Assembly (NCBI GenBank): GCA_946410475.1
Contig: CAMKAM010000093.1
Span: 1-5,604, forward strand
Source of the DNA: an uncultured Bacillota bacterium
Lineage (GTDB): Bacteria; Bacillota; Clostridia; Peptostreptococcales; Anaerovoracaceae
DNA length: 5,604 nucleotides
Reading direction: 5' to 3'
The notes beneath the pieces were generated by a model. The model saw only the letters and a list, made by a program, of their open reading frames with translations, did no database searches and was not told where the DNA came from. Below, one piece after another: positions 1-4,863 of the stretch; position 1 is the stretch's first letter; the number at the start of each line of letters is the position of its first letter. Position numbers and translations under genes: made by a program.

Positions 1-31
1 ACAAATTTCTTGATTCCATTAGTATATTTAA

Positions 32-71
32 TTGTTGATCAACCAGCCAGCAAAATGGCTTTGTTAACCAA
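32..71 (+). promoter_or_regulatory. Possible operator region in the thiolase leader
   Basis: Two palindromic elements precede the ribosome binding site. GTTGATCAAC (34-43) is a perfect 10-base palindrome inside TTGTTGATCAACCA. TTTGTTAACCAA (60-71) is palindromic at 10 of 12 positions around GTTAAC. TTGTTAA (61-67) equals one half-site of the clostridial Rex (NADH-responsive repressor) operator as I remember it, TTGTTAA-N4-TTAACAA, but the second half-site at the right spacing is absent. A short AGCCA/TGGCT hairpin (45-60) lies between the two elements. A weak -10-like TATATT is at 23-28, and its -35 would fall at the window edge. The palindromes are plain in the sequence. Regulation by Rex or any other repressor is only an inference. 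Confidence 0.3.
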
Positions 72-76
72 GGAGG
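70..76 (+). promoter_or_regulatory. Ribosome binding site of the thiolase gene
   Basis: AAGGAGG is a near-perfect match to the anti-Shine-Dalgarno sequence. It lies 8 bases before the ATG at 85 and settles the start codon against the in-frame ATG at 10. Confidence 0.93.
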
Positions 77-84
77 AAATCAAA

Positions 85-1272
85 ATGAAAGAAGTTGTAA
101 TCGTAGGAGCCAAGAGAACAGCTATCGGTTCTTATGGTGGATCACTGAAAAACGTACCTGCTAAGGAACTCGGTGCTATCGCTATCAAGGGCGCTATCGA
201 GCAGGCAGGCATCAAACCAGAGGATGTTGAAGAAGTCATCATGGGTGATGTACTCCAGGGCGGACTCGGACAGAACGTTGCAAGACAGATGTCACTCGGC
301 GCTGGACTCCCAATCGAGACTCCTGCAATGACAATCAATAAGGTTTGCGGATCTGGTCTTAGAGCTGTAGAGCTTGCTGCTCAGATCATCAAGGCTGGAG
401 ACGCTGACATCATCGTAGCCGGTGGTGCTGAGAACATGTCAATGACAGGATATGCTCTTCCAAACATGAGATGGGGAGCAAGAATGTTCAACACACCAGC
501 AGTTGATATGATGGTTAACGATGGACTTTGGGATGTTTACAACAACTATCACATGGGAATCACAGCTGAGAACGTTGCTGAGAAGTACGGACTCACAAGA
601 GAAGAACTTGATGCATTCGCACTTGCTTCACAGAACAAGGCTGAAGCTGCTATCAAGGCTGGCAAGTTCAAGGACGAGATCGTTCCTGTAGAGATCCCTC
701 AGAGAAAGGGTGATCCGATCGTATTCGATACAGACGAGTTCCCAAGATTCGGAGCTACAGCTGAGGCTCTTGCTAAGCTGAAGCCAGCATTCAAGAAGGA
801 CGGCGGAGTTGTTACAGCTGGAAACGCTTCCGGAATCAACGATTCAGGAGCTGCTGTAGTAGTTATGTCAGCTGAGAAGGCTGAAGAGCTCGGCGTTAAG
901 CCTCTTGCTAAGATCGTATCTTATGCATCAGCTGGTGTTGATCCTTCAATCATGGGTATCGGACCTGTTCCTGCTACACAGAAAGCTCTGGAGAAGGCTG
1001 GACTCACGATCGACGACATGGATCTTTATGAAGCAAACGAAGCTTTCGCTGCTCAGTCAGTAGCAGTTGGTAAAGACCTCGGATTCGATCCAGAAAAACT
1101 GAACGTAAACGGCGGAGCTATTGCTCTTGGTCACCCGATCGGAGCATCCGGATGCCGTATCCTCATCACTCTTATCTATGAGATGATGAAGAGACCTGAA
1201 GCTAAGAAGGGTCTTGCTACACTGTGCATCGGCGGTGGTATGGGTACAGCCTGCATCGTTGAGAAGTGCTAG
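85..1272 (+). CDS. thlA: Acetyl-CoA acetyltransferase (biosynthetic thiolase)
   Basis: This enzyme condenses two acetyl-CoA into acetoacetyl-CoA in the cytoplasm, the entry step to butyrate, ketone and isoprenoid precursors. The 395-residue product has the usual length of biosynthetic thiolases. It shows the nucleophile Cys88 in NKVCGSGLRA, the NEAF motif, His350 in GGAIALGHPIGASG, and the second catalytic Cys381 in CIGGGMGTA, so all active-site residues are present. I chose the ATG at 85 because AAGGAGG (70-76) lies 8 bases upstream and MKEVVIVGAKRTAIGS is the canonical N-terminus. An in-frame ATG at 10 would add 25 unrelated residues. Codon use is strongly biased: nearly every Ile is ATC with no ATA seen, and Arg is nine AGA plus one CGT. 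This differs from the following genes and suggests very high expression. The gene ends in its own terminator, so it is monocistronic or the last gene of an operon that begins outside the window. Family assignment is secure. The thlA symbol, rather than atoB, is a convention for clostridia. Confidence 0.96.
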   Translation: MKEVVIVGAKRTAIGSYGGSLKNVPAKELGAIAIKGAIEQAGIKPEDVEEVIMGDVLQGGLGQNVARQMSLGAGLPIETPAMTINKVCGSGLRAVELAAQIIKAGDADIIVAGGAENMSMTGYALPNMRWGARMFNTPAVDMMVNDGLWDVYNNYHMGITAENVAEKYGLTREELDAFALASQNKAEAAIKAGKFKDEIVPVEIPQRKGDPIVFDTDEFPRFGATAEALAKLKPAFKKDGGVVTAGNASGINDSGAAVVVMSAEKAEELGVKPLAKIVSYASAGVDPSIMGIGPVPATQKALEKAGLTIDDMDLYEANEAFAAQSVAVGKDLGFDPEKLNVNGGAIALGHPIGASGCRILITLIYEMMKRPEAKKGLATLCIGGGMGTACIVEKC

Positions 1273-1275
1273 TAA

Positions 1276-1328
1276 AGCGTATATGCACTTAACTATAGGC
1301 GAAGGTAAGTGCCTTAGGCATATGCGTT
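1276..1328 (+). other. Structured 3' region of the thiolase transcript
   Basis: An 11-bp stem with two or three G-U pairs can form between 1276-1286 and 1318-1328. A 7-bp inner stem (1293-1300 with 1311-1317, one bulged T) carries a 10-base loop. A different 7-bp helix, GCACTTA (1285-1291) with TAAGTGC (1306-1312), uses the same bases and would exclude both stems. No T-run follows, so this is not a terminator. It could protect the 3' end of an abundant mRNA or be part of a 3'-derived small RNA. Function is unknown. Confidence 0.45.
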
Positions 1329-1349
1329 ACGACTGAAGTGCTAAGCGAG

Positions 1350-1382
1350 GCGCTCCCTGCAGAAATGCGGGGGGCGCTTTTT
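1350..1382 (+). terminator. Intrinsic terminator of the thiolase gene
   Basis: GCGCTCCCTGCA (1350-1361) pairs over 12 bp, including two G-U pairs, with TGCGGGGGGCGC (1366-1377). The stem closes on a GAAA tetraloop and is followed at once by five T (1378-1382). It lies 77 bases after the thiolase stop codon and separates that gene from cca. Confidence 0.93.
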
Positions 1383-1391
1383 CGTGACCAG

Positions 1392-1400
1392 TGGTATAAT
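1392..1400 (+). promoter_or_regulatory. Extended -10 promoter of cca
   Basis: TGGTATAAT is a perfect extended -10 element (TGn plus TATAAT at 1395-1400). No -35 hexamer is recognisable 16-18 bases upstream, where the terminator stem lies, which is acceptable for extended -10 promoters. A start 6-7 bases downstream of the hexamer would put the first transcribed base at about 1406-1407, the A of the cca ATG. Confidence 0.75.
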
Positions 1401-1406
1401 AGATGT

Positions 1407-2744
1407 ATGGATTATTTTCTGAACATACCGAACAGAGTTGATAAGATCCTCAGGATACTCACGCGTAGCGGCTACGACGCATATATCGTCGGAGGCTGTG
1501 TACGCGATATTCTGATGGGAAGAAAACCGAATGACTGGGATATCACGACATCAGCTGTTCCAGAGGAGACGAAGAAGTGTTTCGATGGGTATAAGGTCAT
1601 CGAGACCGGAATAAAGCATGGGACGGTCACTGTCATCGTGGACGGCGAACCGTTCGAGATAACCACATTCCGGTCAGACGGCACATATTCTGATGGTCGC
1701 CATCCTGATTCGGTAAGCTTTAGCAAGGATATAAAGGTCGACCTAGCGAGGCGCGACTTCACGATGAACGCGCTGGCGTATTCCCCGAGCAAAGGCATAA
1801 TCGACGAGTTCGGCGGTATAGAAGATATAAAGAAGAGGACCATCAAAGCCGTAGGTGACCCCAGGAAGCGTTTTGAAGAGGATTCGCTCAGGATCATGAG
1901 GGCGATAAGGTTCGCCGGAACGCTTGGATTCATGATAGAGCCTGAGACCGCAAGGGCTGTGAAGAACCTTGCGGGCACGGCAGGCAGGTCATCCGCAGAG
2001 CGCATAATGACTGAGATGAACAAGCTCCTTATGGGAGCTTACGCGGCATACGCGATCAAAGCCTACCGCCATGAAATAGACGAGGCTATCTCGTTCTCAG
2101 GAGCCCATGTCGCGGACAGAAAAAGCATAAAGTCACTCGAGCATGCTCCTGCTTCACTTCCACTCAGACTGGCACTCGTTCTGGATGTCCCGGACGAGGG
2201 AAAGCAGATGAGTCTGTTCGGAATAGAGATAGGAAGCAGCTTTTTCGGGGCTGAGACAGAGGCCGATATAAAGGGCTTCCGTGATGCCTTAAGGAAGATG
2301 AAGTATGATAACGATACGATCAGAATGGCTTCGGCGCTGAAGGAAATGGGCGCCAAGAAACTTACGCCTGATGAGCTCATCCTTAGACTCGAGATGAGAA
2401 AGCTGTCAGAAGGCTTTGATGCCGATAGAGTGCCGGATATTCTAATGGACGGGATAAGCATCAGAAGTCTTAAGGGCAAGATATCAGACAGCACGACAGA
2501 GCAGCTTTTTACGATCATACAGGAGATCGTAACATCAGGGAAATGCTATGCGAGGTCGCAGCTCGACATAACGGGTGACGACCTGATAGCAGATGAGGAA
2601 CTTAAGAGTGAAGGGCTTAAGCAGGGGAAAGATGTCGGGAGGATCCTGTCGGCGCTTCTCGATGAAGTGATCGCGGGAGAACTGGAGAACGATCACGAAA
2701 GCCTGCTCGCAAGGAGCCGCTCGATATACAGCATTATGTCGTGA
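1407..2744 (+). CDS. cca: CCA tRNA nucleotidyltransferase with degenerate HD-like region
   Basis: This enzyme adds or repairs the 3'-terminal CCA of tRNAs in the cytoplasm using CTP and ATP. The 445-residue product has class II nucleotidyltransferase motifs. These are GG(29-30)CVRD with R33/D34, the catalytic pair D43 and D45 in NDWDITTSA, RRDFTMNA (115-122), and the nucleotide-selecting EDSLR (158-162) followed by RIMRAIRFA. The C-terminal tail matches the usual CCA-enzyme end, with LDITGDDLI near 386-393, then GKDVGRILSALLDEV and GELENDHESLL. Residues about 231-303 sit where related clostridial enzymes carry an HD phosphohydrolase domain, but the His and HD metal ligands are missing. I chose ATG 1407 because the protein family begins here and an extended -10 box ends 6 bases upstream. 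A GTG start at 1338 would lie upstream of the terminator stem and add 23 unrelated residues. No Shine-Dalgarno sequence precedes 1407, so a leaderless mRNA is likely. CCA addition, rather than poly(A) addition, is inferred from EDxxR and from Bacillota practice. Confidence 0.93.
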   Translation: MDYFLNIPNRVDKILRILTRSGYDAYIVGGCVRDILMGRKPNDWDITTSAVPEETKKCFDGYKVIETGIKHGTVTVIVDGEPFEITTFRSDGTYSDGRHPDSVSFSKDIKVDLARRDFTMNALAYSPSKGIIDEFGGIEDIKKRTIKAVGDPRKRFEEDSLRIMRAIRFAGTLGFMIEPETARAVKNLAGTAGRSSAERIMTEMNKLLMGAYAAYAIKAYRHEIDEAISFSGAHVADRKSIKSLEHAPASLPLRLALVLDVPDEGKQMSLFGIEIGSSFFGAETEADIKGFRDALRKMKYDNDTIRMASALKEMGAKKLTPDELILRLEMRKLSEGFDADRVPDILMDGISIRSLKGKISDSTTEQLFTIIQEIVTSGKCYARSQLDITGDDLIADEELKSEGLKQGKDVGRILSALLDEVIAGELENDHESLLARSRSIYSIMS

Positions 2745-2745
2745 T

Positions 2746-2755
2746 AGTTTCTACT
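2746..2755 (+). repeat. Inverted partial copy of the glnS leader repeat
   Basis: AGTTTCTACT is the reverse complement of AGTAGAAAACT (2789-2799 and 2809-2819) with one base missing. It begins 2 bases after the cca stop and lies upstream of both -10 boxes of the glnS promoter. In read-through RNA it could pair with either downstream copy. As DNA it could be part of an operator. Confidence 0.5.
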
Positions 2756-2767
2756 GGTTACATGGGA

Positions 2768-2783
2768 TATAATCTGATATAAT
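2768..2783 (+). promoter_or_regulatory. Tandem -10 boxes of the glnS promoter
   Basis: Two perfect TATAAT hexamers (2768-2773 and 2778-2783) lie exactly 10 bases apart within a GATATAATCT/GATATAATGC near-repeat. The second is preceded by TGA (2775-2777), making a full extended -10, TGATATAAT, and is the stronger candidate, with transcription starting near 2790. TGGTTA (2755-2760) is a poor -35 at 17-base spacing. This gives glnS its own promoter although cca ends only 96 bases upstream. No convincing cca terminator is visible, so read-through is also possible. Confidence 0.75.
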
Positions 2784-2788
2784 GCTTT

Positions 2789-2826
2789 AGTAGAAAACTG
2801 CGGAAATAAGTAGAAAACTGCAGAAA
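2789..2826 (+). repeat. Tandem direct repeat in the glnS 5' leader
   Basis: AGTAGAAAACTGCGGAAA (2789-2806) recurs as AGTAGAAAACTGCAGAAA (2809-2826), identical at 17 of 18 bases with a 20-base period. The array begins at the predicted transcription start and ends 2 bases before the GGAG ribosome binding site (2829-2832, 8 bases from the ATG). The core AGTAGAAAACT has AGT/ACT inverted ends. It may be a recent slippage duplication, a pair of operators or an RNA element. The repeat itself is certain and its function unknown. Confidence 0.9.
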
Positions 2827-2840
2827 ATGGAGAAAAATAA

Positions 2841-4490
2841 ATGGCAGAAGAGAACAGAACCAGGAATTTTATCGAAGAGAGAATAGATGCGGATAACGAG
2901 TCAGGAAAGTACGGCGGAGAAGTGTACACAAGATTCCCGCCAGAGCCGAACGGATATCTCCACATAGGCCACGCAAAGTCTATTTGCCTCAATTTCGGTA
3001 CGGCAAAGAAGTACGGCGGAAAGTGCAATCTGAGATACGATGATACCAATCCGGGCAAAGAGGATATGGAATACGTAAAGTCTATCGAGGAAGACGTGAA
3101 ATGGCTGGGCTTCGAGTGGGATAAGCGCTGCTGGGCGTCAGAGTATTTCGACCTGATGTACGGATACGCAGTCACTCTGATCAAGAAGGGAAAGGCGTAT
3201 GTAGACGATCTTTCCGCTGAAGAGATCAAAGCCTACCGCGGCACTCTCAAGGAGCCGGGCAAAGAGAGCCCTGCAAGAGAGAGAACAGTAGAAGAGAACC
3301 TGAAGCTGTTCGAAGAGATGAAAGAGGGCAAATACGCTGATGGCGAGAAGGTTCTCCGTGCTAAGATAGACATGAGCGCGCCTAACATGAACATGCGAGA
3401 TCCGGTCATCTACAGGATATCTCATGCCGAGCATCACAACACAGGAACAAAATGGTGCATCTACCCGATGTATGACTTTGCGCATCCTGTTGAGGACGCG
3501 ATCGAAGGGATCACACATTCGCTCTGCACACTTGAGTTTGAAGACCACAGGCCTTTGTACGACTGGGTGCTCCGCGAGATCGGCGAGTGGGAAACGCCGC
3601 CGCAGCAGATAGAGTTCGCGAGGCTCGACCTTACCAATACGGTGACGAGCAAGAGGTCGCTCAAGGCGCTCGTGGACGATGGCTTTGTTGAAGGATGGGA
3701 CGATCCGAGAATGCCGACTATCGCAGGCCTCCGCCGCCGCGGATATACGCCGGAGTCGATAAGGAATTTCTGCGAGGAGATCGGTGTCGCAAAGGCAAAC
3801 AGCCTGGTAGATATAGCGGAGCTCGAGCATTTCGTAAGAGACGATCTCTCAGGGAAGACCGAGAGCAGGAACGTTGTCTTTGACCCGATCAAAGTCGTGA
3901 TAACGAATTATCCTGAAGGCCAGATCGAAGACATAGAAGTAGAGAATAACAGGAATGTCCCGGAGATGGGAACGAGGACAGTACCGTTCTCGCGCGAGCT
4001 TTATATAGACGGCGAGGACTTCATGGAAGTCCCTGCAAGGAAATATTTCAGGATGTTCCCGGGGAACGAAGTCAGGCTGAAGGGCGCGTATTTTGTGACC
4101 TGCAATGAAGTCATCAAGAACGATGACGGTACGATCAAAGAGCTTCACTGCACATACGATCCCAAGACGAAGGGCGGAGACAGCCCTGACGGACGTAAAG
4201 TCAAGGGAACGATACATTTTGTCGAGGCATCGACCGCGGCGAAGATCAAGGTCAGGAACTACAGCTATCTGTATGTGAACAATGAGGAAGGCGAGCAGGT
4301 CCTGAATGATGATTCCGTAGAGGAGACATACGGATTTGCGGAGCCGGCGCTCAAGGAAGCCAGGCCGGGCGAGAAGTTCCAGTTCTTCCGCCACGCGTAC
4401 TATGTAGCGGACAGCAAGCTCACAACGGATGATGAGAAGGTATTCAACAGGATCGTAGAGCTGAAGAGCTCTTGGAAGCCTGTAAAATAA
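2841..4490 (+). CDS. glnS: Glutaminyl-tRNA synthetase (GlnRS)
   Basis: This cytoplasmic class I aminoacyl-tRNA synthetase charges tRNA-Gln directly with glutamine using ATP. The 549-residue product is close to the 554 residues of the E. coli enzyme and is strongly similar from end to end. It carries FPPEPNGYLHIGHAKS with HIGH at 41-44, the substrate-binding RYDDTNP near 65-71, YRGTLKEPGKESPARERTVE, and AEHHNTGTKWCIYPMYDF. Tyr211 and Cys229 match residues tied to glutamine recognition in the E. coli enzyme. Also present are the KMSKS-equivalent VTSKRS (268-273), GWDDPRMPTIAGLRRRGY, and the C-terminal anticodon-binding beta-barrels, with PEMGTRTVPF, DGRKVKGTIHFV and GFAEPALKEA. The ATG at 2841 has GGAG 8 bases upstream and gives the expected N-terminus. 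It has its own promoter after cca. The small helical protein gene follows 26 bases downstream with no terminator between, so the two probably share a transcript. GluRS is excluded by the GlnRS-specific motifs. Confidence 0.97.
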   Translation: MAEENRTRNFIEERIDADNESGKYGGEVYTRFPPEPNGYLHIGHAKSICLNFGTAKKYGGKCNLRYDDTNPGKEDMEYVKSIEEDVKWLGFEWDKRCWASEYFDLMYGYAVTLIKKGKAYVDDLSAEEIKAYRGTLKEPGKESPARERTVEENLKLFEEMKEGKYADGEKVLRAKIDMSAPNMNMRDPVIYRISHAEHHNTGTKWCIYPMYDFAHPVEDAIEGITHSLCTLEFEDHRPLYDWVLREIGEWETPPQQIEFARLDLTNTVTSKRSLKALVDDGFVEGWDDPRMPTIAGLRRRGYTPESIRNFCEEIGVAKANSLVDIAELEHFVRDDLSGKTESRNVVFDPIKVVITNYPEGQIEDIEVENNRNVPEMGTRTVPFSRELYIDGEDFMEVPARKYFRMFPGNEVRLKGAYFVTCNEVIKNDDGTIKELHCTYDPKTKGGDSPDGRKVKGTIHFVEASTAAKIKVRNYSYLYVNNEEGEQVLNDDSVEETYGFAEPALKEARPGEKFQFFRHAYYVADSKLTTDDEKVFNRIVELKSSWKPVK

Positions 4491-4503
4491 AGTGTGAATG
4501 ATC

Positions 4504-4510
4504 AAGGAGG
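4504..4510 (+). promoter_or_regulatory. Ribosome binding site of the small repeat-protein gene
   Basis: AAGGAGG lies 6 bases before the ATG at 4517. It is the main reason to accept the short low-complexity reading frame behind it as a real, well-translated gene. Confidence 0.92.
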
Positions 4511-4516
4511 TTCGAT

Positions 4517-4804
4517 ATGGATTTCAAAGATGCGCTGAACGGACTTAAGGACAAAGCTCAGGATGTACTGGACAAGACGGACATAGATGACAAGATCATC
4601 GACGGAGCGAAGAAAGCAAAGGAAAAGCTTGAGGATGCAAAGCTTGACGAGAAAGTAAAAGACGCTGCTGCTAAAGCGAAGGATGCGGCACAGGGCGTAC
4701 TTGATAAGACAGATCTCGACGAGAAACTCATGGATGCGGCAGGAAAAGCAAAAGACAAAGCTGCTGACATGGTATCAGATCTGAAAGACAAAGTAAGCAA
4801 ATAG
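4517..4804 (+). CDS. Small Lys/Asp/Ala-rich helical repeat protein (LEA-like), function unknown
   Basis: I do not recognise a specific family. The 95-residue product has no Cys, His, Pro, Arg, Trp or Tyr, and about half of it is Lys, Asp or Glu (22 Lys against 25 acidic). No signal peptide or membrane segment is visible. A motif of the form (I/L)D(D/E)K-x-x-D(G/A)A-x-KAK(D/E) occurs three times, at residues 23-36, 43-56 and 67-80. VLDKTD occurs at 17-22 and 61-66. The first and last halves align with an offset of 44 residues, which is four 11-residue turns, as expected for an amphipathic hendecad helix of the LEA or coiled-coil kind. The two copies differ at many third codon positions, so the duplication is old. 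The gene follows glnS by 26 bases, has a perfect ribosome binding site and ends at a terminator. Composition also resembles small MT0933-type antitoxins, but no toxin gene is adjacent. A stress-protective or surface-binding helix is an inference only. Confidence 0.85.
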   Translation: MDFKDALNGLKDKAQDVLDKTDIDDKIIDGAKKAKEKLEDAKLDEKVKDAAAKAKDAAQGVLDKTDLDEKLMDAAGKAKDKAADMVSDLKDKVSK

Positions 4805-4822
4805 TAAGGTAAAAGTCAGAAA

Positions 4823-4857
4823 ATCCCCGGTGCTGTAGACACCGGGGATCGTTTTTT
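4823..4857 (+). terminator. Intrinsic terminator after the small repeat-protein gene
   Basis: ATCCCCGGTG (4823-4832) pairs perfectly with CACCGGGGAT (4840-4849) around a 7-base loop. CG and then six T (4852-4857) follow. It ends the probable glnS unit 19 bases after the stop codon. The ATG of the next gene begins 6 bases beyond the T-run. Confidence 0.93.
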
Positions 4858-4863
4858 AAAAAG

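Noticed and set aside
10..84. In-frame upstream ATG that would lengthen the thiolase by 25 residues.
   Set aside because: It has no ribosome binding site, the added residues do not resemble thiolases, and the stretch contains the leader palindromes and the AAGGAGG of the true start.
1276..1328. The first hairpin after the thiolase gene as a second terminator.
   Set aside because: No T-run follows the stem; the next bases are ACGACTGAAG. The clear terminator is at 1350-1382.
1338..1406. GTG-initiated N-terminal extension of cca by 23 residues.
   Set aside because: It would be encoded across the intrinsic terminator and the -10 box, and the CCA enzyme family begins at the ATG at 1407.
1472..2518. 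Minus-strand open frames inside cca (1472-2023 and 2063-2518).
   Set aside because: The Ser/Leu/Ile-rich translations are typical of reverse-complemented coding sequence, and the + strand carries an unmistakable CCA enzyme.
2745..2840. T-box or other synthetase riboswitch in front of glnS.
   Set aside because: The gap is only 96 bases. It lacks the T-box sequence, the specifier stem and a terminator/antiterminator pair, and the promoter leaves a leader of only about 50 bases.
2827..2886. A 19-codon frame starting at the ATG at 2827 and overlapping the glnS start, a possible leader peptide.
   Set aside because: Its ATG overlaps the glnS Shine-Dalgarno sequence, it has no convincing ribosome binding site, and the peptide shows no run of Gln or other regulatory codons.
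3138..3830. Long open frames on the minus strand inside glnS (3138-3830 and 3849-4505).
   Set aside because: They are antisense shadows caused by the codon pattern of a conserved gene. The translations resemble no family and there is no ribosome binding site or promoter of note.
4517..4804. Small charged protein as the antitoxin of a toxin-antitoxin pair.
   Set aside because: Neither neighbour is a toxin (GlnRS upstream, membrane peptidase beyond a terminator downstream). The resemblance is one of composition, so the idea is kept only as an alternative in the annotation.
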